In this document: positions 42,986 through 51,869 of the stretch, piece after piece
Position numbering within the stretch: the first letter of the stretch is position 1
How the letters are laid out: every line of letters starts with the position of its first letter
Assembly: GCA_006226425.1 (NCBI GenBank)
Contig: SBGX01000032.1
Coordinates: 1 to 64,000 of the forward strand
Direction of reading: 5' to 3'
Source of the DNA: Bacteroidota bacterium
Lineage (GTDB): Bacteria; Bacteroidota; Bacteroidia; Flavobacteriales_D; Crocinitomicaceae
Length of the DNA: 64,000 nucleotides
Notes under the pieces: model-generated
What the model was told of the DNA's origin: nothing
Seen by the model: the letters and a program-made list of their open reading frames with translations, nothing else
The model's database searches: none
Made by a program: the position numbers and the translations under genes

Positions 42986-43522
42986 ATGTTGGGATCTTTA
43001 ATCAAGCGTAGGTTGAGTGACAACCAGGTAGCAAACATTTTTGTAAATGCGTTGTTCGAGGTGGTTGATAAGGGATTTGGAGAAGTCGCTTCATTGATCA
43101 ATGAAGATCCGGCTTTTGTTACATCACCTGGAATAAAGGATGATCAGGACGAGGAATTCACGATGATTGTCATCGTTAGCAACCTATCGTTTTTGGAAAG
43201 CACATTTGATCCGGAGCAGGCCCAGGCCGTGGAGCAATTGATTATTTCCAAGCTGTCCAGCATTTATAATGTATCCGAAGAAGAGTTTGCACAAATGGTA
43301 AGGTCTTATCAGGGATTTATGGCACGAAAGAATCATCCTTCCAAGAATATGATCTATGCCATGTCCAAGGCTATCTATCACAAGTACGAACTCAATGATT
43401 TTCAGGATGAATATTTTCGAAGAATGCAATCTCCGAACCCACTTTTCCTGAAGCGGATGGATGAGGTAATGGCGAATTTCATCTGGGATTGGGACGCTTT
43501 CTTTAAGAGATACAAGCTCTAA
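42986..43522 (+). CDS. Conserved-looking hypothetical protein
   Basis: 178 residues, soluble, acidic and mostly helical by composition, with no signal peptide or TM segment. I recognise no domain. Notable parts are FVNALFEVVDKGFGEVASLIN (about 19-39), a middle acidic stretch GIKDDQDEEFTMIVIVSN, and an aromatic C-terminus MANFIWDWDAFFKRYKL. Start chosen at the ATG at 42986 because a TAnnTTTG element lies just upstream. It is divergent from the efflux operon and overlaps rsmG tail-to-tail by 4 bases. Confidence 0.75.
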   Translation: MLGSLIKRRLSDNQVANIFVNALFEVVDKGFGEVASLINEDPAFVTSPGIKDDQDEEFTMIVIVSNLSFLESTFDPEQAQAVEQLIISKLSSIYNVSEEEFAQMVRSYQGFMARKNHPSKNMIYAMSKAIYHKYELNDFQDEYFRRMQSPNPLFLKRMDEVMANFIWDWDAFFKRYKL

Positions 43523-44151
43523 TTTTTAACGTGCACCACCTTCTTGGTTTCGAAGAAATCTTCCTGGAAGAAATCTGAGAGCTCGTAATAACGACAAGCT
43601 TTTTTAACCGGTTTCATTTCTTCTGTCAGGTCTCCTCCCTTGAGGTAAAGAATGCCATTCGGAAGTTCGTGGCGGGATTCGTGAAGAAATTTCCCTTTGG
43701 TCCATTGTAAAAAGTCCGGCATGGCCGTTACGGCGCGGCTAACAATAAAGTCGTATTTCCCCTGGGTTTGTTCCCCACGTTGATGCGTGCTTTCCACGTT
43801 TTGAAGTCCTATGGCATCAGCTACTTCGCGAACTACCTTGATTTTCTTTCCGATGGAATCAACTAAATGAAAGTGGGTTTCAGGGAATAGGATAGCTAAT
43901 GGGATTCCAGGGAAACCGCCTCCAGTCCCAATGTCCAGCACTGAAGCTTCCGGAAGGAAATTCATGACTTTGGCAATTCCCAGGGAGTGCAAGACATGTC
44001 TGAGATAGAACTGGTCAAAGTCTTTTCTGCTGATGACATTGATCCGAGCATTCCAATATTCGTATTGCTCTTTGAGTTGTTCAAATTGCTTCCGTTGTTC
44101 CTCGTTTAAATCAGGGAAATTACTGAAAACCAAATCGACTGTTGCCTGCAT
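43519..44151 (-). CDS. rsmG: 16S rRNA (guanine527-N7)-methyltransferase RsmG (GidB)
   Basis: 210 residues, normal length. NVISRKDFDQFYLRHVLHSLGI and the SAM-binding motif VLDIGTGGGFPGIPLAILFP are diagnostic; FIVSRAVTAMPDFLQW follows in the expected place. It methylates G527 of 16S rRNA near the decoding centre. A TAAATTTG element lies only 4 bases before the start, so the mRNA may be leaderless or nearly so. Confidence 0.96.
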   Translation of the reverse strand: MQATVDLVFSNFPDLNEEQRKQFEQLKEQYEYWNARINVISRKDFDQFYLRHVLHSLGIAKVMNFLPEASVLDIGTGGGFPGIPLAILFPETHFHLVDSIGKKIKVVREVADAIGLQNVESTHQRGEQTQGKYDFIVSRAVTAMPDFLQWTKGKFLHESRHELPNGILYLKGGDLTEEMKPVKKACRYYELSDFFQEDFFETKKVVHVKN

Positions 44152-44155
44152 GTGG

Positions 44156-44163
44156 CAAATTTA
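44156..44163 (-). promoter_or_regulatory. Possible -7 element (TAAATTTG) directly before rsmG
   Basis: On the minus strand TAAATTTG ends 4 bases before the rsmG ATG. If functional, transcription would begin at or next to the start codon. Confidence 0.35.
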
Positions 44164-44174
44164 AGGGCAATTAC

Positions 44175-45935
44175 TTAATCGCCGTAAATTTCGTTTACCA
44201 AATGCTCATATTTTTTCAGAATGACCTTGCGTTTGAGCTTGAGTGTCGGAGTGAGTTCATCTGTTTCAATGGTAAACTCATGAGGGAGCAGTTTAAATTT
44301 CTTGATCTTTTCCCAGTTTCCGTATAGTTCATTGAAGGAATCTACTTCTTTCTGCATTCGCTGAAGCACTTTTTCCTCATTGATTAGCTGCTCATTGCTT
44401 AGTTCTTCCAACTGATGTCCCTTGCGCTTGGACCATTCTTTGACAAATTCGAAGTTCGGAATGATTAGGGCGGCAGGGAATTTTTGGTTTTCTCCAATGA
44501 CCATGATTTGCTCAATGAAACGTGATTCTTTGAACTTGTTCTCCATGGCCTGGGGAATAATGAATTTTCCTCCGGAAGTTTTAAAGATTTCTTTCTTGCG
44601 ATCTGTGATTTTTAGGAATTTGTCTTCTACCATCTCACCGATATCACCGGTATGAAACCAACCTTTCGGGTCGATCGCTTCATCTGTTTTGTCTGGCTTT
44701 TTGTAATACCCCATCATGACGTTTGGCCCTTTAACAAGAATCTCTCCGTCTTTGGCAATCTTGACCTTTACATTGTTTAAAAGAGGTCCAACCGTCCCGA
44801 TCCGAATCCCTTTTTTAAAGCAATTTACAGAAACAACCGGAGAAGTTTCTGTGAGTCCGTAACCTTCCAAAACGGGAATCCCTGCTGCCAGGAAAATTCG
44901 GGCAAGTCTTGGTTGTAAAGCGGCGCTTCCAGAGGCAACCGCTTTCGCTTCTCCTCCCAGAGCCTCTTGCCATTTTGAGAAAACCAACTTCCGTGCAATG
45001 GATAATTTAAACTTGTAGAACATGGATTTTCCGACTACATCATATTTCTCCGCGACGGATACTGCCCAAAAGAAGATATTGCGCTTGAAGCCTTTGAGTT
45101 CGCTTCCCTTGGCCATGATCTTGTCGTAAACTTTTTCAAGAAGCCTTGGAACCGCAGTAAACACATGCGGTTTCACTTCCCGGATGTTGTCTCCGATCGT
45201 ATCCATGGATTCTGCAAAGTAAATATCACATCCCAGGTACATGTAGAGGTAGTGTAACATCCGCTCATAGATGTGACAAACCGGAAGAAAGGTGAGTACT
45301 CTGGAGTGCTCGTCTGCCGGAATTCTTTCAACACATGCCAGAACGTTGGAGATGATGTTGTTATGGGAAAGCATAACGCCTTTGGGATCACCTGTCGTTC
45401 CTGAAGTGTAGATGATAGAAGCAAGAGCTTCATTGCGAACATTGGCTTTCAGTTCTTCGATCGTTCTCGCTTGCACTTCTTTGGCCAAAGATTCAATGTC
45501 TGTATAATGTCTGATTCCAGGTTCACTGTCGAAACAATAAAGATGCTTCAGCTTCTTGCATTGATCACCAATTCCCTCAATTTTATGATATAATTCTTTA
45601 TCTCCGACAAAGCAATATTCAATCTCGGCATCATTGAAAATATAAATGTAGTCCTTTGTTGAAATATTGGGGTAAATCGGGACAACTACCGCACCTACCT
45701 GAAGCGTGGCCAGATCAATGAGGTTCCATTCGACCCGATTCGAGGAAATAATAGCTACATTGTCTCCTGGCTTCACTCCAAGTCCTACCAGGGCCCTGGA
45801 ATAGAGATTGACACGATCCAAAAAGTTTTTGGTAGAAACCCCCTGCCAGGTTCCATCAATTTTGGTACAGAACATATTCTCTTTGGGATAATGTTCTAAT
45901 TGATGGTACGGAATATCGAATAGACATTTGATCAT
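44175..45935 (-). CDS. Long-chain acyl-CoA synthetase (AMP-forming)
   Basis: 586 residues. Adenylation motif IIYTSGTTGDPKG (174-186), GYGLTETSP, and GWFHTGDIGEM with ITDRKKEIFKTSGGKFI are those of FadD-like long-chain fatty acyl-CoA ligases; the C-terminal LKLKRKVILKKYEHLV is typical of the bacterial/eukaryotic long-chain group. It activates fatty acids to acyl-CoA at the inner face of the membrane for degradation or lipid synthesis. It ends 23 bases before rsmG on the same strand, and is preceded by a 415-base gap. Confidence 0.94.
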   Translation of the reverse strand: MIKCLFDIPYHQLEHYPKENMFCTKIDGTWQGVSTKNFLDRVNLYSRALVGLGVKPGDNVAIISSNRVEWNLIDLATLQVGAVVVPIYPNISTKDYIYIFNDAEIEYCFVGDKELYHKIEGIGDQCKKLKHLYCFDSEPGIRHYTDIESLAKEVQARTIEELKANVRNEALASIIYTSGTTGDPKGVMLSHNNIISNVLACVERIPADEHSRVLTFLPVCHIYERMLHYLYMYLGCDIYFAESMDTIGDNIREVKPHVFTAVPRLLEKVYDKIMAKGSELKGFKRNIFFWAVSVAEKYDVVGKSMFYKFKLSIARKLVFSKWQEALGGEAKAVASGSAALQPRLARIFLAAGIPVLEGYGLTETSPVVSVNCFKKGIRIGTVGPLLNNVKVKIAKDGEILVKGPNVMMGYYKKPDKTDEAIDPKGWFHTGDIGEMVEDKFLKITDRKKEIFKTSGGKFIIPQAMENKFKESRFIEQIMVIGENQKFPAALIIPNFEFVKEWSKRKGHQLEELSNEQLINEEKVLQRMQKEVDSFNELYGNWEKIKKFKLLPHEFTIETDELTPTLKLKRKVILKKYEHLVNEIYGD

Positions 45936-46350
45936 AAGTATCGGTATCGAAATTAGTTTGTACTTCTAAATATACGGATATTGGAAAAAAGAGCTAAGCA
46001 AAGTAGGTTTAAAGGGGTTTAATTTCGATAAAACACCATTTTACTTCGACGAATAGTAAAATCGTGTTTTTTCGGGAAGTCTGAGAATTTTATTTTTTGT
46101 GAATTATATTCGGTGAAACAGGTAGTTTATTCATTTAGAGTTCATGAATATTCATTCTGGGGGTGTTTTTGGTAACCTTTGCCCAAAAAAAGAGTTTATA
46201 TAGTTGAAGATGAAGGCCCAGATTACCCTTTAGTCTTGCAGCTTGGGACTCTGGTTTTTGGTCTTCGAAAGATTGAAAAAAAATACTAAATGTCGTAGTT
46301 TATTCTGGTTTTAAACGACAATGGTATGTTTTGATTTGTATGTAAAAGGT
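45936..46350 (+). other. Non-coding gap, 415 bases; possible plus-strand small RNA
   Basis: No credible gene on either strand. It must hold the promoter of the acyl-CoA synthetase (minus strand; TAATTTCG-like sequence just upstream of the start). On the plus strand a transcript could run from about 46180 toward the perfect hairpin at 46344-46375; near 46173-46181 is an imperfect -7-like sequence with one extra base. Around 46217-46255, CCAGA and TCTGG enclose AGTC/GACT, a weak nested stem. No tRNA or known riboswitch was recognised. Confidence 0.3.
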
Positions 46351-46375
46351 TTATTCTGCGGAATAAACCTTTTTT
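46344..46375 (+). terminator. Perfect 13-bp hairpin terminator containing a stop codon
   Basis: AAAAGGTTTATTC (46344-46356) pairs fully with GAATAAACCTTTT (46361-46373) around a 4-base loop. Six T follow on the plus strand, only four on the minus. The TAA stop of the minus-strand amidohydrolase gene is inside the stem. It can serve that gene, but it is better formed for plus-strand transcription. Confidence 0.8.
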
Positions 46376-47994
46376 CCTTTAATGTAGGTCTGATAAGCAA
46401 AGTTGTTTCGGAACTTCGTCTGAGTAGCGATCGGTTTTTCGAGGATGACAAAACTGGCGTCTTTTCCTTTTTCGATGGAACCTTTCTGATGTTCTTGAAA
46501 ACTGGCACAGGCAGACCAAATGGTGAGCCCTTTCATGCAGTCATCCAAGCTTAATTTTTCCTGAACCAAAAAGCCTTTGGCATGCTCTTCACCGACATTT
46601 GTACGTTGAACCGCGGCGTGGATATTCTGAAAAGGATCAAAGGATTCGACCGGGAAATCTGTACCGAGCGCAATCATCCCACAATTCTTCAGGATACTTT
46701 GATAGGCATAGGCACCCACCATGCGTTGTTCTCCTAAGCGATCTTTGGCCCAACGTTGATCACTCACCGCATGACAGGGTTGAACGGAAGGAAAAACTCC
46801 TACCTTTCCCATCGAAATAATGTCTTCAGGACTCAGGACCTGTGCATGCTCAATTCGCCACCGATGATCGGGTTTTTGTTGGTGAATTTTGGAGATCAGA
46901 TCGATCAGGATTTTATTGGTGGAGTCTCCGATGGCATGTGTGTTCATTTGATAGCCGTGCTCCAGCGCAAAATCAGCGACTTCTTTCATTCGTTGGATCG
47001 AGGTAGTTAGGAAGCCGTGCGTGTGGGGAGCATCACTATACGGGCTTTTCAGGCAGGCACCGCGTGACCCTAAAGAACCGTCCCCGACGACTTTAAAACT
47101 TCGAATCAGGAGGCCCTTGTGTTTGTAGATGCCATTCTTCCGGACAAAATTGAAGTTTTCTTCCGTCGGGTAAAGCATGGCGTAAATTTGGAGGTCAAAA
47201 TTGCCCCAATCGTATAGCGACTTGAACAATTCAATGTCTGGATAATGAATTCCAGCCTCATGTACCTCTGTGATGCCAAGCTGGAAAAGTTCTTCCTGAA
47301 TTTCTAGCAAGGCGTCCTGTTTTTCCCTGGTCGAATATTCAGGGATCAATTTGGACACTTCCTCAATGGCGTTGTCGAGCAGAATTCCGGTCATTTGTCC
47401 TTCTTTGCTCTGTACTTCGCCTCCTTCAATCTTGCTATCAGGATTCAATCCGGCCTTTTTTAATAAAAAGTCGTTGGCAAGAGCGGCATGTCCATCTACC
47501 CGGAACAGAAGTACTGGAATATCTGGATAAAGTTCGTTTAACAACTTATTGTCGGGAAAGTTATTGTTTGCCCACAATGACTGATCCCAACCTCTGCCCA
47601 TGATGAATTTTCGCTTTTTCCCGATGGCGTATTGTTTTACTTTTTCCAGTACAGCTTCAAAAGAAGTACTTCCGACCAGATTGAGGTTCAATTTCTGCTG
47701 AAGCAGACTAAGTAAATGTCCGTGCGAATCAGTCAAACCCGGATAAATCGCTTTTCCGGCCGCATCAATGACTTCCTCGCTGCTATATTTGTTCAAAATT
47801 TGCCTTTCAGGACCAATTTCAACAATGATTCCGTCGCGAATTGCCATGGCCTCTTCGACATGCATTTCTTCATCCAGGCAATAAATTTTTGCATTGTGGA
47901 TCACGAGGTCCACTTCTTTCCCTTTGTAGCAGGATTGCAGTCCAAAGAATACCAGTACTCCGAACAGACAGTTGATCAATTGACTTTTTTCCAA
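46351..47994 (-). CDS. Amidohydrolase (YtcJ-like) lipoprotein
   Basis: 547 residues from a TTG start at 47994, chosen because the sequence then begins MEKSQLINCLFGVLVFFGLQSC, a lipoprotein signal with lipobox LQSC; longer ATG starts (to 48093) lie inside the upstream gene and lack a signal. Amidohydrolase family 3 features follow: LVIHNAKIYCLDEEMHVEEAMA, GLTDSHGHL (metal-binding His pair), MNTHAIGD, WRIEHAQVL and LGTDFPVESFDP. It probably hydrolyses an amide or cyclic bond in the periplasm, tethered to a membrane; the substrate is unknown. It overlaps the upstream membrane-protein gene by 19 bases. Confidence 0.85.
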   Translation of the reverse strand: MEKSQLINCLFGVLVFFGLQSCYKGKEVDLVIHNAKIYCLDEEMHVEEAMAIRDGIIVEIGPERQILNKYSSEEVIDAAGKAIYPGLTDSHGHLLSLLQQKLNLNLVGSTSFEAVLEKVKQYAIGKKRKFIMGRGWDQSLWANNNFPDNKLLNELYPDIPVLLFRVDGHAALANDFLLKKAGLNPDSKIEGGEVQSKEGQMTGILLDNAIEEVSKLIPEYSTREKQDALLEIQEELFQLGITEVHEAGIHYPDIELFKSLYDWGNFDLQIYAMLYPTEENFNFVRKNGIYKHKGLLIRSFKVVGDGSLGSRGACLKSPYSDAPHTHGFLTTSIQRMKEVADFALEHGYQMNTHAIGDSTNKILIDLISKIHQQKPDHRWRIEHAQVLSPEDIISMGKVGVFPSVQPCHAVSDQRWAKDRLGEQRMVGAYAYQSILKNCGMIALGTDFPVESFDPFQNIHAAVQRTNVGEEHAKGFLVQEKLSLDDCMKGLTIWSACASFQEHQKGSIEKGKDASFVILEKPIATQTKFRNNFAYQTYIKGKKVYSAE

Positions 47995-49466
47995 AATGTA
48001 TTCGGTTTTATGAGAATGAATCCGATTAGTAACAATACGAAATAGGCAGGCATCCGATAGCGGACAATGGCCCCCAGAACGGGAGTGGTCCAACCAATGA
48101 TCAGGCTTAACGAACCAACAAACATCAGACAGGAAAGAATGAAGCGTTTTTCATGTTCCATGAGATGTCTTCTTTTGAAGAAAGCGAGAATCAGAAAGGC
48201 AAAGAGTAAAATACTTTCCGCGCTGGCAAAATACTTTAAATTCTTTCCGGGATCTGTGAAATAAGGGCGTAATAAAGCGTTGTTTAATGCCTGTGGGATA
48301 TTCCAGATGAGTTGCCTGAAAGAATCCCCGATCATATTGGTGCGAATATAGCTGTCGCTTCCCGGAATTCGGTTTTTGATTTGCCACTGTCTCCCATCGT
48401 CTTCGAGGAGATACCTGACCTCCTGGTCTTTATATCCAACTCTGAATTTGTAGGCAGTAGTTTGTTTCCGTACGTAAAAATAATCGCCTGAAATTTCCAG
48501 ATTTGGATAGGTTTCCGGGGAAAAGTAGTACAGGATGGAATCTTGTTCATTCTTGGCATATACTCCCCCGCGACCAATATTTTCAAAATCAAACTGGACC
48601 CTGGAGACAAATTGCACCACTTTTCTTCGGGCATCTGAAAAAATGAAAACGGAGGAAAAAATTCCGGCAACAAACAAAATCGCAGCCAGGAAAGAACGGT
48701 CTTTGAGAAAGTAGGCCGCAAAATGAAAATAGGCAATGGCCAAACTAACGCAGAGTAGGATGTAGGGTTTGAATCCGATCAAAATGACACAGGCAATAAA
48801 GAGATAAAGAGCCACCTTCCATTTCCGGATTTGTTTGTCCAAAAAGCAACGAAGGAGTAAGCCAATCCCAAAGATGACGAGTGGTTCTTTCAGAACACTA
48901 CTTCCCCAAAAAAGGGCACTTGGAAGTAAAATAACAGCGAAGAAAAGAGTTCTGTTAGAGACAAGTGTCAATCTGCGAATGGCCAGGTAAATGTTTCGCA
49001 GTCCAACTAGGGAAATGAAGTTAAAAATGATGAAGTGGACGTAAATATTGTTGAAGGAGAAAAACTCGATCAGACTATGGATTTTAACCAGGTTTTTGGC
49101 ATCATTGATCAACATGAGGTTCCCGCGAGACCAGTGAATAGATTCATTTAAATACTGCTGAACAATTTCAGACTGTTCCCCGATGTTGAAAAACAATTTG
49201 AAGTAGGCTGTTGGACTTTTATAGAACAAATCGTTCAATAATTTCCCTTCATACAGGAAGTTGGAGGCATCATAGTTCAAATCCCCCATGTGGGTTCCAT
49301 AAATCTTCGAGTAGATAAAGATGTAGATGGCTCCGGCCATTACCTTGATCAAAAAAGCAACAGATAAGTCCCAATCTCCCAGACCAATGGTCTTGAAAAC
49401 CCTGAAATACTTCAACGAAAGAAATATCAGTAGTGTCCAGAAGAGGGCATACAATGCTTCGATCAT
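47976..49466 (-). CDS. Polytopic membrane protein of unknown function
   Basis: 496 residues with about 10-11 hydrophobic segments and one large non-membrane loop (about 275-375, containing NIGRGGVYAKNEQ and YFSPETYPNLEIS). The layout, with the first long loop after TM2 (HMGDLNYDASNFLYEGKLLND), resembles membrane glycosyltransferase or O-antigen-polymerase-like proteins, but no family motif is clear. It shares its transcript with the amidohydrolase lipoprotein. I do not assign a function. Confidence 0.7.
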   Translation of the reverse strand: MIEALYALFWTLLIFLSLKYFRVFKTIGLGDWDLSVAFLIKVMAGAIYIFIYSKIYGTHMGDLNYDASNFLYEGKLLNDLFYKSPTAYFKLFFNIGEQSEIVQQYLNESIHWSRGNLMLINDAKNLVKIHSLIEFFSFNNIYVHFIIFNFISLVGLRNIYLAIRRLTLVSNRTLFFAVILLPSALFWGSSVLKEPLVIFGIGLLLRCFLDKQIRKWKVALYLFIACVILIGFKPYILLCVSLAIAYFHFAAYFLKDRSFLAAILFVAGIFSSVFIFSDARRKVVQFVSRVQFDFENIGRGGVYAKNEQDSILYYFSPETYPNLEISGDYFYVRKQTTAYKFRVGYKDQEVRYLLEDDGRQWQIKNRIPGSDSYIRTNMIGDSFRQLIWNIPQALNNALLRPYFTDPGKNLKYFASAESILLFAFLILAFFKRRHLMEHEKRFILSCLMFVGSLSLIIGWTTPVLGAIVRYRMPAYFVLLLIGFILIKPNTFWKKVN

Positions 49467-49585
49467 AAGCAGGAATATCTATACAAATTTAGGGATATTC
49501 GAAGGAAAGTCTGTTTTGTGGTCAGGAAGTAATTAACAATCCACACTTATTATTCAAAAAATGACTTCGGAGCCGAGAGAATCCA

Positions 49586-49593
49586 TATTTTTG
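49586..49593 (+). promoter_or_regulatory. Putative -7 element (TATTTTTG) for purL
   Basis: TATTTTTG fits the -7 consensus and ends 12 bases before the ATG at 49606. It lies inside the longer possible reading frame starting at 49561, which therefore is unlikely to be the real start. Confidence 0.5.
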
Positions 49594-49605
49594 CAGAAAT
49601 CTGAA

Positions 49606-51852
49606 ATGAATAGCATGGAAAGCGCATTGCAGCGGGAAGCAACTCTCGAACAAGCTCAGGAACTGGGATTACTGGCTGAAGAATTTGAGGCAATCAAAGA
49701 AGTTTTGGGTAGAACGCCCAATTTTACGGAAACCAGTGTGTATTCCGTTATGTGGTCGGAACACTGTTCCTACAAAAATTCCATCTTCTGGTTGAAACAA
49801 TTGCCAAAAGAAGGACCTCATTTGTTGGTGAAAGCCGGGGAGGAAAATGCCGGGCTTGTTGATATTGGTGATGGATTAGGTTGTGTCTTTAAGATTGAGT
49901 CTCACAATCACCCAAGTGCTCTGGAACCTTATCAGGGAGCAGCAACAGGTGTCGGTGGAATTAACCGGGACATTTTCACCATGGGAGCCCGCCCGGTCGC
50001 ACAATTAAATTCACTGCGTTTCGGAGATATTGGTGAAGATCGAACCAAATGGTTGACCAAAGGAGTTGTTAAAGGGATCGGTGATTACGGAAATGCATTC
50101 GGAATTCCGATTGTTGGAGGAGAAGTTTGTTTCAATAAATCGTATAATCAGAATCCGTTGGTGAATGCCTTTTCGGCTGGGATCATGGATACCGGGAACC
50201 TGATTTCCGCCAAGGCTCAGGGACCAGGGAACCCAGTATATATCGTAGGTTCTGCCACTGGAAAAGATGGAATTGCCGGAGCGGCTTTTGCTTCCAAAGA
50301 TATTACGGAAGCCTCTGCTGATGACCTTCCATCGGTTCAGGTAGGAGATCCTTTTCAGGAAAAGCTTTTGCTGGAAGCAACCATGGAACTTTCGCAAACC
50401 GATGCCATTGTCGGAATGCAGGATATGGGAGCTGCCGGAATCACTTGTTCGACTTGTGAAATGAGTGCGGCGGGAGGTGTTGGAATGGAGATTCATCTGG
50501 ATCGTGTACCAACGCGTCAGGAAAACATGCTGCCTTATGAAATCTTGCTTTCCGAGTCACAGGAACGAATGCTTGTGGTAGTTAAGAAGGGCCGTGAACA
50601 AGTGGTGAAAGACATTTTTGAGAAATGGGATTTGCACGCGGAGGAAATTGGTGAAGTGACCGATACAGGGCGCGTACGTTATTATATGCACGGAGAATTG
50701 GTTGGTGATGTACCTGCTCATTCCCTGGTGTTGGGTGGTGGAGCACCTCAGTATCAAAGAGAGTATACAGAACCAGCTTATTTCCAGGAGTACAAAAAGT
50801 TCTCGATTGATCAGATTGAGCAACCGGAGGATCTTCGGGAAGTAGCTTTGTTTTTGTTGCAACATCCGAATATTGCATCAAAAAAATGGGTTTATGAACA
50901 ATACGACTCCATGGTTGGAGTTCGAAATATGACTACGAATCGTCCTGCCGATGCAGGAATTGTGAACATTAAGGGCACAGAGAAAGCGCTGGCAATGACT
51001 GTTGATTGTAACTCTCGTTACGTACATGCCGACCCAGAAACTGGTACGGCGATTGCCGTTTCGGAAGCAGCCAGAAATATCGTTTGTTCTGGAGGGCAGC
51101 CAAGCGCAATTACAAATTGTTTAAATTTTGGGAATCCATATAATCCGGAATCCTATTGGCAGTTTGTAGGTGCGATCAAGGGGATGTCGAAAGCCTGTGA
51201 ACGTTTTAAAACACCGGTAACCGGAGGAAACGTTTCTTTCTATAACCAATCGGTTATCCAAGGAAAAGAAGTGCCCGTGTTCCCAACACCAACGATCGGA
51301 ATGATTGGAGTGGTTGAGGACAAAAGAAAGATCATGACGCTGGACTTCAAACAAAAAGGTGATTTGATCTTTATTTTGGGGGATAATGTGGAAGACATTG
51401 CTTCATCAGAATACCTGGCCTCTTATCATGGCGTGGAAGCATCACCAGCTCCGCACTTTGATTTAGAAAAAGAGTACCAGTTACAGGAAACAATGAAGGG
51501 CCTGATTGATAAACAGCTGATCAATGCAGCACATGATTGTGCGGATGGAGGATTGTTCATTACTCTGGCGGAAATGTCCTTTCCTAATGGACTGGGCTTT
51601 GACATTGTGACAGATTCTGAAGTTCGGGAAGATGCCTTTTTGTTTGGAGAAGCGCAAAGCCGCGTCGTGGTGACAGTGAATGAAGATCAGGAGCAGGACT
51701 TTATCGAGTATATGATGCAGAGTGAAGTTACAAGTACATTATTGGGGCATGTAACCAAAGGAAAATTCATGATCGACGAAGAGCACTATGGTTTCTGTGA
51801 GGAAGCGAAGGATATCTACGACAGTGCCCTTGGAATCTATTTGGACAAGTAA
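49606..51852 (+). CDS. purL: Phosphoribosylformylglycinamidine synthase subunit PurL (small type)
   Basis: 748 residues from 49606 (49615 also possible; 49561 would add 15 residues). The small PurL of the PurLQS system: [38 protein letters not shown] (ATP/Mg site), [20 protein letters not shown] in the first AIR-synthase half, and GGNVSFYNQ and [10 protein letters not shown] in the second. It converts FGAR to FGAM with glutamine-derived ammonia in purine synthesis; PurQ and PurS must be encoded elsewhere. The TonB receptor gene follows 17 bases downstream. Confidence 0.95.
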   Translation: MNSMESALQREATLEQAQELGLLAEEFEAIKEVLGRTPNFTETSVYSVMWSEHCSYKNSIFWLKQLPKEGPHLLVKAGEENAGLVDIGDGLGCVFKIESHNHPSALEPYQGAATGVGGINRDIFTMGARPVAQLNSLRFGDIGEDRTKWLTKGVVKGIGDYGNAFGIPIVGGEVCFNKSYNQNPLVNAFSAGIMDTGNLISAKAQGPGNPVYIVGSATGKDGIAGAAFASKDITEASADDLPSVQVGDPFQEKLLLEATMELSQTDAIVGMQDMGAAGITCSTCEMSAAGGVGMEIHLDRVPTRQENMLPYEILLSESQERMLVVVKKGREQVVKDIFEKWDLHAEEIGEVTDTGRVRYYMHGELVGDVPAHSLVLGGGAPQYQREYTEPAYFQEYKKFSIDQIEQPEDLREVALFLLQHPNIASKKWVYEQYDSMVGVRNMTTNRPADAGIVNIKGTEKALAMTVDCNSRYVHADPETGTAIAVSEAARNIVCSGGQPSAITNCLNFGNPYNPESYWQFVGAIKGMSKACERFKTPVTGGNVSFYNQSVIQGKEVPVFPTPTIGMIGVVEDKRKIMTLDFKQKGDLIFILGDNVEDIASSEYLASYHGVEASPAPHFDLEKEYQLQETMKGLIDKQLINAAHDCADGGLFITLAEMSFPNGLGFDIVTDSEVREDAFLFGEAQSRVVVTVNEDQEQDFIEYMMQSEVTSTLLGHVTKGKFMIDEEHYGFCEEAKDIYDSALGIYLDK

Positions 51853-51869
51853 ATAATATTTTTGTCCCA

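Noticed and set aside
46180-46340. tRNA or known riboswitch in the 415-base gap
   Set aside because: No T-loop/anticodon arrangement or recognisable riboswitch core was found.
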